From NCBI GenBank assembly GCA_903857865.1, contig CAIOGO010000016.1:1-64000 (forward strand): a stretch of 64,000 bases of DNA, given 5' to 3'. The DNA is from an uncultured bacterium (GTDB lineage Bacteria > Bipolaricaulota > Bipolaricaulia > UBA7950 > UBA9294). This document shows, piece after piece, positions 41,882 to 50,231 of the stretch (position 1 is the first letter of the stretch; the number at the start of each line of letters is the position of its first letter). The notes under the pieces were generated by a model. It made no database searches. It was given only the letters and a program-made list of their open reading frames with translations, and was not told where the DNA came from. The position numbers were made by a program, and so were the translations under genes.

Positions 41882-42838
41882 ATGAAGCTTACGATGCGAA
41901 GGTACGAGAGAGAGGACGACTTCTGGGCGATCCGCCAGTTCCTGCGGGACGTGTACCTACGGAACGGGCGAACCGAACACTCGTGGCAGACGGCCCGCTT
42001 CGACTACTGGCGCTGGCACGGGATCATGAACATGGGCGACGGAAACCTCGAGACCGACGTCTTCCTGTGGGAGACTCCCGGGGGGCAGCTAGCCGCCGTT
42101 GCGAACTGCGAAGGGCGTGGGCACGTCTTCCTGCAGGTCGATCCGCGGTTCCGGACGCTCGACCTTGAGGAAGAGATGCTCGACGTCGCCGAGCGGAGCC
42201 TCGGCGGGATCGGTAAGGCGTCAGGGCGGCCGTTCGTCAACGTGTGGGCTCAAGACGACGACCTGATGCGAACCGAGCTTCTCGCACGCCGCGGCCACAC
42301 GCGTCGCGCCGAGTGGCAGCAGATCGAGCGGGTGCGCGATCTCGCGCTTCCGATTCCCGACGTGCCGGGTCCGGAGGGATACACGATCCGGGCCATGAAG
42401 GCCGACGACCAGGAGCTTGCGAGCCGCAGTTGGGCGAGCTGGCGGGCCTTCCACCCCGACGAGCCGAACGACAAGTACGAAGGCTGGGAGTGGCAGAGGA
42501 ATGTGCACAAGGCTCCCATGTACCGGCGCGATCTCGACATCATCGCCGAGGCGCCGTCGGGCGAGATCGCCGCGTTCGCCACGGCCTGGTACGACGACGC
42601 AACTCGCGCCTGCACCTTCGAGCCGGTCGGGACGGCGCCCGAGTACCAGCGGCGCGGCCTCGCCAAGGCCGTGATCGCCGAGGGGATGCGGCGCGCAAAG
42701 GAGATGGGCGCGCTCGTAGCGACGGTAGGGGGCGGCGGGGAGTCCAATCCGCCGGCCGAGCCGCTCTACGCCTGCATGTTCAGCAAGGAGGGCGTGAGCG
42801 CGACGGGGTGGCTCAAGTACCTGGACGGGAAGCCGTAG
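41882..42838 (+). CDS. Tandem two-domain GNAT acetyltransferase
   Basis: 318 residues from ATG 41882. The N-terminal half (MKLTMRRYEREDDFWAIRQF) is a GNAT-like domain without a clear acetyl-CoA loop; the C-terminal half is complete (TIRAMKADDQEL, IAAFATAWYDD, FEPVGTAPEYQRRGLAKAVI, RAKEMGALVATVGGGGES). Such tandem proteins keep one active and one degenerate domain. GGAAGG precedes the start. A strong hairpin terminator follows. Confidence 0.85.
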   Translation: MKLTMRRYEREDDFWAIRQFLRDVYLRNGRTEHSWQTARFDYWRWHGIMNMGDGNLETDVFLWETPGGQLAAVANCEGRGHVFLQVDPRFRTLDLEEEMLDVAERSLGGIGKASGRPFVNVWAQDDDLMRTELLARRGHTRRAEWQQIERVRDLALPIPDVPGPEGYTIRAMKADDQELASRSWASWRAFHPDEPNDKYEGWEWQRNVHKAPMYRRDLDIIAEAPSGEIAAFATAWYDDATRACTFEPVGTAPEYQRRGLAKAVIAEGMRRAKEMGALVATVGGGGESNPPAEPLYACMFSKEGVSATGWLKYLDGKP

Positions 42839-42856
42839 CGGCTTCCGAACTCACGG

Positions 42857-42893
42857 GATGAGTGGACGGGCCCTCGCAGTCCGTCCACTCATC
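42857..42893. terminator. Bidirectional terminator between convergent genes
   Basis: GATGAGTGGACGG (42857-42869) and CCGTCCACTCATC (42881-42893) form a perfect 13-bp stem with an 11-nt loop, located between the GNAT stop (plus strand) and the Ntn-hydrolase-like stop (minus strand). Confidence 0.75.
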
Positions 42894-42908
42894 GCAGGCC
42901 CCTAGGAG

Positions 42909-43745
42909 CTAAGGGAACAGCGCCGGGATCGTCGAACTCCAGGCCGTCGCCGTGACGTCGCGCACGTTCATGACTGCGGGGCGATCGAAGTCGTGCCAAC
43001 TGTACAAGTAGACGAGACCGTTCACGGGATCGAAGACGTTGGAGTAGGCGAACTCGGACGGCCCGTTCGGGGAGTCGACGGCTTGCAGGATGTCGACCAC
43101 GGAACCCAGCGAGTGTGCCACCGCTCCCGACGCGATCGCCTGCAGGTCCGTCGTCGCCCGCTGGAAACGCCAGCACGGATAGCCGCCGAGCCAGGGGGCG
43201 AGGATGCTGTAGTTCGTGATCACGCGGAAGGGCGTGTACTTTCGATCGATGAACACGCCGCCCATCGGGTCGACGCCCACGACGAGCGTGGCTCCCGTCG
43301 CGTCGCTGAACAGGAATTGGGTGCCGTCGATCCGGGCGAGGATGTGGGTGTACAGCCAAGGTTCGAGTTCGTCGACGCTCGCGCACTCGAGTAGCGCAGC
43401 TTGGCAGAAGTCGTACGGGTGCGATGTCGGAAGAGCACCCGTCTGCCCGGTCGTCGGCGGCGTCGGCACGCTGGTTGTGCCGAAACAGAGGCCCACGTCG
43501 TTCACGCCGCCCTGCGCGTAGCTGTCCGAGAACCCAAGGAAGAGGCCACCGTGCCAGCCGCCCGTCGGGGGAACAGTCCACGCGAGCGCGACGTCGGCTG
43601 CGCCATCTTCGTTGCTCGCGAACAGCACGTCGCTCCCCATTCGGCACACAAATACCGTGCTGGATTGGCCGTTGCCGGCAAACGACATGACGACCACGGC
43701 GGACAACAAGGCAAGGCAGGTGGCTCCTACGGGTCCGATCTTCAC
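42909..43745 (-). CDS. Secreted Ntn-hydrolase-like protein (C45/choloylglycine hydrolase-like), Cys replaced
   Basis: 278 residues from GTG 43745, chosen because GAGGAGAGAC lies just upstream; upstream starts would spoil the signal peptide (VGATCLALLSAVVVMSFAG). The mature start STVFVCRMGSDVLFASNED followed by GGLFLGFSDSYAQGGVND and VGLCF matches linear amide C-N hydrolases of the C45/choloylglycine type, in which A-C-T-x-F gives the N-terminal Cys nucleophile. Here that position is Ser (SSTVF). Ser or Thr can serve in Ntn enzymes, so it may still be active or may be a binding protein. Secreted amide hydrolase or acyltransferase-like. Divergent from the tetR operon. Confidence 0.72.
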   Translation of the reverse strand: MKIGPVGATCLALLSAVVVMSFAGNGQSSTVFVCRMGSDVLFASNEDGAADVALAWTVPPTGGWHGGLFLGFSDSYAQGGVNDVGLCFGTTSVPTPPTTGQTGALPTSHPYDFCQAALLECASVDELEPWLYTHILARIDGTQFLFSDATGATLVVGVDPMGGVFIDRKYTPFRVITNYSILAPWLGGYPCWRFQRATTDLQAIASGAVAHSLGSVVDILQAVDSPNGPSEFAYSNVFDPVNGLVYLYSWHDFDRPAVMNVRDVTATAWSSTIPALFP

Positions 43746-43843
43746 GTCTCTCCTCTCGATGCGGAAGGCGCCGCGGCCGATCGCCGCTGGCAAACGTCGG
43801 GTAGGATAGAAGATGATGCGGCCGTCGTCCACTCACACTCTCC

Positions 43844-43894
43844 TTGACTAGTCTATCGCGAAGGCGTAGGATACCAGAAGTACCACCAAGGTAC
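43844..43894 (+). promoter_or_regulatory. tetR operon promoter with GTACC operator
   Basis: TTGACT (43844-43849) and TAGGAT (43867-43872) are spaced 17 bp. The perfect inverted repeat GTACC-ACCAA-GGTAC (43880-43894) lies at the expected transcription start, 12 bp before the tetR ATG, and is a likely autorepression site for the encoded TetR protein. Confidence 0.65.
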
Positions 43895-43906
43895 CCAGGG
43901 GATCCA

Positions 43907-44512
43907 ATGGACGAAACGCGGGTCAAAATCCTGACTGTGGGACGTGCGCTCCTGGTCGAGCAGGGACTTCGATCGGTGACGACGCGAGCGATCGCCGAGC
44001 AGGCTCGCATCAGTAAGAAGACGCTCTACGCGTACTTCGCGAGCCTGGACGATCTGAAAGAGGAGGTCGTCGTCTCGTTCATGGAGTCGAACCTCGCGCG
44101 GTGGGACGAGGTTCTGGCAAGCAACGCCTCATCGATCGACCGAGCCCTCGCTTCGCTCCGGTTCGTCGGCCAGTTCCTTCCGCAGATCCAATCGGCCGTC
44201 GTCAGCCAAGTTGGCGCGGTGCCGCCCTCGCTGTGGAAGAGGATCGACGCGATCCGAACGAAACGCCTGGCGCGGTTTCGAACGCTGTTGGAAGCGGGCC
44301 AGCGCGAAGGCTACTTCCGCACGGACGTGGATCCCGGCCAATGGCTCCTTCTCCTCACGAATACGGTGCGGCACGTTCTCGTCCCGTCCGTGCTGATCGC
44401 AGAAGACATCACGCTTCCGGAGTTGGTTTCGACAATCCAGAAGATCTACTTCGACGGCCTTCTGACGGAGAAGGGCCGCCGCCACGTCGCAGAAAGGCAG
44501 GTACCCCTATGA
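43907..44512 (+). CDS. TetR family transcriptional regulator
   Basis: 201 residues. N-terminal helix-turn-helix (KILTVGRALLVEQGLRSVTT, RAIAEQARISKKTLYAYFAS) and a TetR C-terminal ligand domain of the TetR_C_11/13 type (RFRTLLEAGQREGYFRTDVD). It probably represses its own operon through the palindrome just upstream of its start, and is released by a compound handled by the exporter encoded downstream. ATG 43907 is preceded by AGGGGATC; its stop overlaps the next start (ATGA). Confidence 0.9.
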   Translation: MDETRVKILTVGRALLVEQGLRSVTTRAIAEQARISKKTLYAYFASLDDLKEEVVVSFMESNLARWDEVLASNASSIDRALASLRFVGQFLPQIQSAVVSQVGAVPPSLWKRIDAIRTKRLARFRTLLEAGQREGYFRTDVDPGQWLLLLTNTVRHVLVPSVLIAEDITLPELVSTIQKIYFDGLLTEKGRRHVAERQVPL

Positions 44513-45282
44513 GTTACAGAGCATGGCGCGCGTTTGTCGCGCGCGGTGCATTCCTATTGGGCGCGTTCCTGGCCATGGTCGCTTGGGGTGCGCAAGAGCA
44601 AGCGACGTTGACGGCCGATGAGATTGTCACCCGCATGCGCGCGAATGGGACGACGATTCAGGACTACGACGCGACCATTGTCATCGACACCTACGCTGAC
44701 GGGAAGCTGGACAGGACGCAGACGATGCGCCTCCTGCTCCTGCAACCCGATCGCATGCGGCAGGAGTACCTCGAGCCGGAGTACTTGTCTGGCAACCTGA
44801 ACGTGGTCGTGGGAGACACGATGTGGACGTACATCGCCGCGAGCGAGACGTGGTACGAGAGCGGCCTTGCCGCTCTGTCCGCGGCCGAGCAGCCGTGGCT
44901 CGGCTTCCGACAGATCCTGCGCGCGGCGCAGGACGAGTTGGCCGACTACAGCTTCAGCCTGCTGGACGCGGACGGCGGCATCTACCATCTCTCCGGCACG
45001 GCGAGCGTCGAGGATGCTGCGTACGGGCGAATCGAGTTATGGGTCGACGGGAAGACCTTCGTTCCGACGCGTCGGGTCCTCTACGACGTTGACGGACAAC
45101 TGCTTGTCGACGTGCGGATCTCGGACGTCGAGCAGGTCATCGAGGGCGCCTACGTGGCGCGGCGGCTCGAGACGTATGACGAGGAAGGCGTTCTGCGCAG
45201 CGTCATCCATTACGAGAGGGTTGCGGTCAACCAGGGGCTCGATCCCTCGCTGTTTGCTCCCCCAGCCTTGGAGACGCCGTGA
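44509..45282 (+). CDS. Outer membrane lipoprotein-sorting protein (LolA/DUF4292-like)
   Basis: 257 residues: signal peptide (GAFLLGAFLAMVAWG-AQ) and a LolA-like half-barrel domain (LTADEIVTRMRANGTTIQDY, LLLLQPDRMRQEYLEPEYLS, VVGDTMWTYIAAS, GRIELWVDGKTFVPTR). Family members bind lipids or lipoproteins and often sit with ABC-2 exporters in tetR operons. Overlaps both neighbours: ATGA with tetR, GTGA with the ATPase. This gives a transport module with a periplasmic lipid-binding partner. Confidence 0.85.
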   Translation: MSYRAWRAFVARGAFLLGAFLAMVAWGAQEQATLTADEIVTRMRANGTTIQDYDATIVIDTYADGKLDRTQTMRLLLLQPDRMRQEYLEPEYLSGNLNVVVGDTMWTYIAASETWYESGLAALSAAEQPWLGFRQILRAAQDELADYSFSLLDADGGIYHLSGTASVEDAAYGRIELWVDGKTFVPTRRVLYDVDGQLLVDVRISDVEQVIEGAYVARRLETYDEEGVLRSVIHYERVAVNQGLDPSLFAPPALETP

Positions 45283-46046
45283 CGAGTCCGTGCGAGAGTG
45301 TCTTCTCCGCGCGCGACGTGACCAAGACGTTCGGCGCCTTCCGCGCGGTGGACGGCGTGTCGATCGATGTTCCCGCAGGCGAGATCTACGGACTCGTCGG
45401 CCCGAGCGGCGCGGGGAAGACGACGCTGATTCGCCTGTTCTGTGGACTCGCCGCCGCGACGCACGGAGAGGCGCGGCTGCTCGGACACGCGATGCCTGGA
45501 GACCGCCGGGCCGTTGAGAGTCGATTCGGCTACATGCCGCAAGAGAAGGCCGTGTACAGAGACCTGTCTGTCGGCGAGAACCTGCTCTTCTTCGGCCAGA
45601 TCTATGGCATGGATCGGCAACGCATCGCGCGGCGCACAACGGAGATCCTGTCCCTCATGCGGCTCGGCGACCGAGTCCGGCAGCGCGCCGATTCACTCTC
45701 GGGCGGGGAAAGGCAGCGCCTGTCGCTTGCGTGTGCGCTCCTCCACGAGCCCGACGCTCTGCTTCTCGACGAGCCCACGATCGGCCTCGATCCGGCGTTG
45801 CGCGCCCAATTCTGGGATCACTTCCATGCTCTCAGCAAGGGTGGCCGGACGATTCTCCTCTCCACGCACTACCTGCTCGAAGCGGAGCGCTGCCGGCGCG
45901 TCGGCCTCATGCAGGCAGGCCGCTTCATCGCCGAGGGAACTCCGGCGGAGCTCCGATCTGCGGCAGCCAGTCGCGCCGGCCGCGCCGTGCCAGACATGGA
46001 GGACGTCTTCCTCGTGCTGACGGCGTCCTCGGAAGGAGCGTCATGA
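45279..46046 (+). CDS. ABC transporter ATP-binding protein
   Basis: 255 residues from GTG 45279. Walker A GPSGAGKTT, signature LSGGERQRLSLACAL, Walker B LLLDEPTIGLDP and H-loop LLSTHYLLEAERC are intact. ABC-2 exporter subfamily (CcmA type). Overlaps the LolA-like gene and the permease gene; the three proteins plus TetR form one expression unit. Confidence 0.93.
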   Translation: MTSPCESVFSARDVTKTFGAFRAVDGVSIDVPAGEIYGLVGPSGAGKTTLIRLFCGLAAATHGEARLLGHAMPGDRRAVESRFGYMPQEKAVYRDLSVGENLLFFGQIYGMDRQRIARRTTEILSLMRLGDRVRQRADSLSGGERQRLSLACALLHEPDALLLDEPTIGLDPALRAQFWDHFHALSKGGRTILLSTHYLLEAERCRRVGLMQAGRFIAEGTPAELRSAAASRAGRAVPDMEDVFLVLTASSEGAS

Positions 46047-47158
46047 GCCTCCGTCGAATCGCTGCCGTCGCCGAGCGCGTCCTGCGCCAACTGCGACACG
46101 ACCGTCGGGTTCTCGTCTTCATGCTGGTGCTGCCGGCGGTGGCGATGATTCTGTTCGGGTATTCGTTCTCCGGCGACATCACCGGAGTCCGCGTGGCGTT
46201 CGTCGACGAGGACGACACGGATCTCACGCAGACGCTGCGCGACAATCTTCGCGCCGACAGCGCATTCCGGCTTGCGGAACTCCCTGTCGGTCAGGACCCT
46301 GAGCAGCTGTTACTCGAGGCGGGTTACCAGGCCGTGATTCGCATCCCCGACAAGTTCACCAGCCTCTACTACGCGCACTTCGCAATGGGCGTCGCGACGA
46401 GCGCTCAGGGGAGAATCGACCTGACGCTCGACGAGTCGGACCCGCAGATCGCGGCGACCGTGCAGAAGGGACTCGCCGACGCGCTCATGGACCTGGGCGA
46501 GGGAGGCCCGGTGGACGTCCAGGTCAAGGACCTCTACGGCGTCGAGGTTCGCTTCATCGACAGCTTCGCCCCCGCCATCATGGGCCTCGTCGTGGCATTG
46601 ATCAGCACCGTCTTGACGCTCCTGTCCATCGTACGCGAGAAGGTGGACGGGACCTTCGCTCGCGTCTGGGTTTCCCCCGTGCGGCGGGCCGAGTTCATCC
46701 TCGGCTACGTCGTTGCGTTCGGCGCGGTCGCCCTCGTGCAGTCGCTCGTCGTCTTGTCGGTCGGCAAGCTCGTGTTCGGGATCCTGATCAACGGGTCGAT
46801 CGCCTGGGCGTTCCTCTGCGTGATTCTCTTCGCGATCGGCAGCGTCGGTCTTGGGACGCTGTTGTCGGCGTTAGCGCAGACCGAGTCCCAGGCCGTCGTC
46901 TTCTTCCCACTCGTGATCGTGCCCTCGGTCCTCTTGTCGGGGATGATGTGGCCGATCCAGGCGATTCCGCCGCTCCTGCGGCCGTTGTCGTACCTTGTGC
47001 CGCTCACCTACTCGAACCGTCTCCTGCGGGCAGTGATGGTCAAAGGTCTCGCGCCATGGCAAGAACCCGTCGGACTAGGAGGGCTGCTCGGCTTCGTCGT
47101 GCTGACGATCGCCGCCGCCAGTCTCATCTTGCGTCAACGCGCGCGCGGAGCGGAGTAG
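46043..47158 (+). CDS. ABC-2 type permease (YhgE/YbhS-like)
   Basis: 371 residues. One N-terminal helix (VLVFMLVLPAVAMILFGYSF), a large extracytoplasmic domain of about 150 residues (VAFVDEDDTDLTQTLRDNLR, GYQAVIRIPDKFTSLYY), then five helices at the C-terminus, with PSVLLSGMMWPIQAIPPLLR typical of ABC2_membrane_3 permeases of the YbhS/YbhR type, which export drugs or lipophilic compounds. Start overlaps the ATPase stop (ATGA). Confidence 0.92.
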   Translation: MSLRRIAAVAERVLRQLRHDRRVLVFMLVLPAVAMILFGYSFSGDITGVRVAFVDEDDTDLTQTLRDNLRADSAFRLAELPVGQDPEQLLLEAGYQAVIRIPDKFTSLYYAHFAMGVATSAQGRIDLTLDESDPQIAATVQKGLADALMDLGEGGPVDVQVKDLYGVEVRFIDSFAPAIMGLVVALISTVLTLLSIVREKVDGTFARVWVSPVRRAEFILGYVVAFGAVALVQSLVVLSVGKLVFGILINGSIAWAFLCVILFAIGSVGLGTLLSALAQTESQAVVFFPLVIVPSVLLSGMMWPIQAIPPLLRPLSYLVPLTYSNRLLRAVMVKGLAPWQEPVGLGGLLGFVVLTIAAASLILRQRARGAE

Positions 47159-47174
47159 CCGTGGCCTGCCGGCT

Positions 47175-47663
47175 CTACCGAACCTGTGCGGCCATCTCCT
47201 TGGCCCACGCGTCGACCTTGCGCGCCAGTGCATCGGGAGTCGCGAGTTCGGACTGGAGGACGGCAAGCTCGCCGAGGGCTCTAGATCCTGTCGCGAGCTC
47301 GCGGATCGATTCGAACGTCTTCTTCTCGCCGTTTGACCCCATCGTGCAGAAGAGGGCCATGGGCTTCTGCCCCAAATCGACGGCCGCGAGGTAGCTGCGT
47401 ACGGCGGGCGCGAGGTTCCATCCCCAAACCGGCGAACCGACGAAGACCAGGTCGAAGTCGCCCGGCCTCTTCTTCGGTGTCTCGATCCGACTCTTCTTGC
47501 GCATCATCCCGCCGCGGCCGGCGCGGAGGAACCCGAGGATTCCCGTTCGCTTCACTCCGACCTCGACGATCTCTTCGGTCTCCGCACCGAGACCCTTTGC
47601 GATCTCCTGCGCGACGCGACGCGTGTTGCCCGACTTCGAGTAGTAGACGACGAGCGTTTTCAT
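47175..47663 (-). CDS. Flavodoxin family protein
   Basis: 162 residues from ATG 47663, chosen since GGAGG lies 5 bp upstream. VVYYSKSGNTRRVAQEIAKG is the FMN phosphate loop and VFVGSPVWGWNLAPAVRSYL the second loop with a Trp that would stack on FMN. It resembles the flavodoxin_4/5 group of short-chain flavodoxins. Likely cotranscribed with the upstream YgjP-like gene. Confidence 0.88.
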   Translation of the reverse strand: MKTLVVYYSKSGNTRRVAQEIAKGLGAETEEIVEVGVKRTGILGFLRAGRGGMMRKKSRIETPKKRPGDFDLVFVGSPVWGWNLAPAVRSYLAAVDLGQKPMALFCTMGSNGEKKTFESIRELATGSRALGELAVLQSELATPDALARKVDAWAKEMAAQVR

Positions 47664-47685
47664 CGCCACCTCCAGAGCAAGAAGG

Positions 47686-48540
47686 CTACGTGCGCCCAGC
47701 GGCGCTGTCAAAGCGCTGCGGCGCTGTCAGCACCGCAGCCGCCATCGGCTGCGCTGGGAGCTGAGCCGGGAGCTGAGCTGGAAGCCGAGCTGGAAGCTGC
47801 GCTTCGAGCCACGAGGGGACGAAGCGCCATGCCGAGCGCAACTCCCTGCGCAGCGCCTCCGCCGCGGGTTCGATGCGTTCGAGCCTTCTCCAGAACGCGG
47901 GCGAGTGATCCATTCGCGTTGTGTGGCACAGCTCGTGCAGGATGACGTACCGGACCAGGTGCGGAGGCAGGAAAAGGAGCCCGGCGTTGAGCGAGAGCAC
48001 CGGCTTGGCCGCGGCGGCGCGGCGGGAGCAACTCCCCCATCGCGTCTTCTGCCAGCGGATTGTCACCGGCCCGTGACGAAGTCGATGCGTCGAGGCTTCG
48101 CGCTCGACCCACGGCTCAAGCTCAGCCCCCGCCTTGTCAGCCAGCCAGCGCTTGAGAGCCGATCGCCAGCGAGCGGCCTCGCCGATCGGCCCCGACACGG
48201 CCAGGCGGTGCCCCGCGTGCTCTCGGAGTGACATCCGGCGCGCGTCGGTCGACATCGCGTCGATCCCCCAGGTCTCCCCCACCGCCAGCAGCTCGATCTT
48301 CTCCGGAAGGCGATCGTGGGGCCACGAGTCGAGGAGCGCGCGCTGCGCCTCGACCTCGCGCTCCGCTCGCTCGATCCAGCGCGCCTTCTCCTCGAGCAGG
48401 GCCGGGATCGCATCTCGGTCAAACCCGACGGGTACCACGACCTCGAGGCCGCTGCGGATCGAGAACCGCAGGTGAACGTGTTTCGTGCGGCGGCTCTCGC
48501 GCACGACGTGGGGCGGCAGGGGACGAGGATTGGCGCTCAC
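47686..48540 (-). CDS. YgjP-like zinc metallopeptidase domain protein
   Basis: 284 residues. The DUF45/YgjP (M48-like) core is complete: IRWQKTRWGSCSRRAAAAKP, LSLNAGLLFLPPHLVRYVI, and LHELCHTTRMDHSPAFW with the H-E-x-x-H zinc site and a third histidine in MDHS. After the core comes a tail of LPAQLPAQLPAQ-type tandem tetrapeptides, rare in this family. Proteins of this family are intracellular or membrane-associated peptidases, often near restriction genes in other genomes, but no such genes occur here. Confidence 0.85.
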   Translation of the reverse strand: MSANPRPLPPHVVRESRRTKHVHLRFSIRSGLEVVVPVGFDRDAIPALLEEKARWIERAEREVEAQRALLDSWPHDRLPEKIELLAVGETWGIDAMSTDARRMSLREHAGHRLAVSGPIGEAARWRSALKRWLADKAGAELEPWVEREASTHRLRHGPVTIRWQKTRWGSCSRRAAAAKPVLSLNAGLLFLPPHLVRYVILHELCHTTRMDHSPAFWRRLERIEPAAEALRRELRSAWRFVPSWLEAQLPARLPAQLPAQLPAQPMAAAVLTAPQRFDSAAGRT

Positions 48541-48599
48541 GCCCCGATTGTGTCGAGGGAGCGGTTCGTCCGCAATGAGTGAGAGCGCGGCGCGCTCGG

Positions 48600-49328
48600 T
48601 CAGACGGACCTGCCCGCCCTGGCGCGCTCGTAGAGAGCGATCGCCACCGCCGTCGGCAAGCTGAGCGAGTCGACGGCCGCCGTCTGAGGAATGGCCACGC
48701 TCGTTCCGAGGTCGTGAAAGCTTGGGGGCAACCCGCTCGACTCGTTTCCGAAGACGAGGGCGCAGGGCGATTCAAACGGCGTCTCGTGAATCGCCTTACG
48801 ACCGTCGGTCATGAACGCGAAAGTAGGTCGACTAAAGCGTTGACGATACTCGTCGAACGAATCGAAGTACACGAGTGAGAGCCGGAATAGTGCGCCCATC
48901 GAGGCGCGGACGGCCTTCGGATCGAATGCGTCGACGGCCGGCCGGACAAGCGCGAGGCCGTGCACGCCGAAGCCGACCATCGTCCGCGCGATCGCCCCCA
49001 GGTTGCCCATGTCGGCCGGCTCGACGAGGACCACGTGGTCGGCGTTCGCGTCGAGGCTCATCGAGTACTTGCGGAAGACGCCGATCGCGAGGTGGCTCGC
49101 GCGAGGCGAGACTCTCTCCATCGTGCGATCATCGACTCCAACTGGGATCCCACGCTTGTCACAGGTGGCGCGGATCTTGGCCACGCCCTCGTTCGGCTCG
49201 CAACGTCTCGACAGGAGAATGCACTCCACAGCTTCAGATCGCGCGTCGAGCAACTCGAGCGTGGCGAACACGCCCTCGGCGTACGAGACGTCGGACTCCT
49301 TCTGGTATCGCTTCAGGTGACTCGTCAT
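48600..49328 (-). CDS. SpoU/TrmH family RNA 2'-O-methyltransferase
   Basis: 242 residues from ATG 49328 with GAGG upstream. An N-terminal substrate-binding domain (FATLELLDARSEAVECILLS) precedes the knotted SPOUT catalytic domain with its three motifs: motif 1 NLGAIARTMVGFGV, motif 2 ALVFGNESSGL, motif 3 IPQTAAVDSLSLPTAVAIAL. It methylates ribose of a tRNA or rRNA residue; the target is not readable. Confidence 0.88.
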   Translation of the reverse strand: MTSHLKRYQKESDVSYAEGVFATLELLDARSEAVECILLSRRCEPNEGVAKIRATCDKRGIPVGVDDRTMERVSPRASHLAIGVFRKYSMSLDANADHVVLVEPADMGNLGAIARTMVGFGVHGLALVRPAVDAFDPKAVRASMGALFRLSLVYFDSFDEYRQRFSRPTFAFMTDGRKAIHETPFESPCALVFGNESSGLPPSFHDLGTSVAIPQTAAVDSLSLPTAVAIALYERARAGRSV

Positions 49329-49383
49329 GGACACCGCCTCTCGACGCGTATTGTAGTCTCCATGCGGCAGCAGGCGTCTAGGC

Positions 49384-49866
49384 CTAGGGCTCGAAGACCT
49401 CGCCCGTCATGGTTTGCGTATTGAACAACACGGCCGTCGATCTCCCCGTCAGCCACCCGCAGGCCTCGCCGGGGTTGACGACGGCGGGACGGCCGGGGCG
49501 CACGTCGACCTCATGTGTGTGGCCGTAGACGATGAGGTCGTAGGCGTCACTCGTGACGAGGGCGTCGATCGACTTCGGCTCGTGCATGAGCACCACGCGC
49601 AGCCCATCGATCTCGAAGACGTGGTAGCCGGGGTGGAGCGGCCCGATGCCCTCGAAGCGTCGGGTGAGGTAGAGCCGGTCACCGTCGTTGTTGCCGAACA
49701 CGCCGACGAGGGGAGCGCGGAGCTTGCTCAAGGGAACGGCCGTGAACGGCGAGACGAAGTCGCCGGCGTGGAGGACGAGGTCGACGTTCTTTGCGTTGAA
49801 CCGCTCGACAATGCGGGCAAGCGCCGGCAGGTTGTCGTGCGAATCGGACAAGATCCCGAGCTTCAT
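49384..49866 (-). CDS. YfcE/MJ0936-like phosphodiesterase
   Basis: 160 residues from ATG 49866, GGGAGG upstream. Calcineurin-like metal residues: LSDSHDN, HAGDF, GNNDGD, VLMHE, and YGHTHEVDVRP, which is the complete set for a small two-metal phosphodiesterase. Members cleave bis-pNPP and perhaps 2',3'-cyclic nucleotides; the natural substrate is uncertain. E. coli YfcE is about 184 residues, and this is the shorter archaeal-type form. Confidence 0.9.
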   Translation of the reverse strand: MKLGILSDSHDNLPALARIVERFNAKNVDLVLHAGDFVSPFTAVPLSKLRAPLVGVFGNNDGDRLYLTRRFEGIGPLHPGYHVFEIDGLRVVLMHEPKSIDALVTSDAYDLIVYGHTHEVDVRPGRPAVVNPGEACGWLTGRSTAVLFNTQTMTGEVFEP

Positions 49867-50231
49867 GGCCGCCTCCCCCCCTCGGGAGGGATTGTACAGC
49901 GGGTGACGGCGAGGGCGGCGAACGCGCGGTGCGGACTCTCTCGCCAAGGCCGCAAAGGACGGCAGGGTCACTGTAGCGTCGCACCTTGCGTGCGAAGTCG
50001 TGATGGATGTAGCGTCGCACCCTGTGTACGACGTCGACGTGTGACGTCGGAGCCAAGCTCCGACGCTACAACGGGAAGGTGGAATCGTCGCGAGTCCCTT
50101 GGCTTCCCTTGGCTTCTCTTGGCGTCCTTTGCGCGATGCGATCGGTACCTTGGGCTGCCCCGTTTCACGGTGGCGTTACAGCCGACAGCGGTTGAGGCCT
50201 GAGGTGTCAACACCACTCCGAACCGGACATT
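49867..50231. other. Intergenic gap with repeat element
   Basis: The gap upstream of the phosphodiesterase gene contains no gene. It is mainly the TGTAGCGTCG element (49972-50070), followed by a sequence repeating CTTGGC(T/G)TC-type words at 50098-50130. Confidence 0.55.
49972..50070. repeat. Short element bounded by TGTAGCGTCG / CGACGCTACA
   Basis: TGTAGCGTCG at 49972-49981 and its inverse CGACGCTACA at 50061-50070 bound 99 bp. A second direct copy TGTAGCGTCGCACC at 50008-50021 repeats 49972-49985 exactly, and GTCGGAGC-CAA-GCTCCGAC (50046-50064) is a tight hairpin at the right end. The same ends occur at 54517-54748, so this is an interspersed repeat family. Confidence 0.65.
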
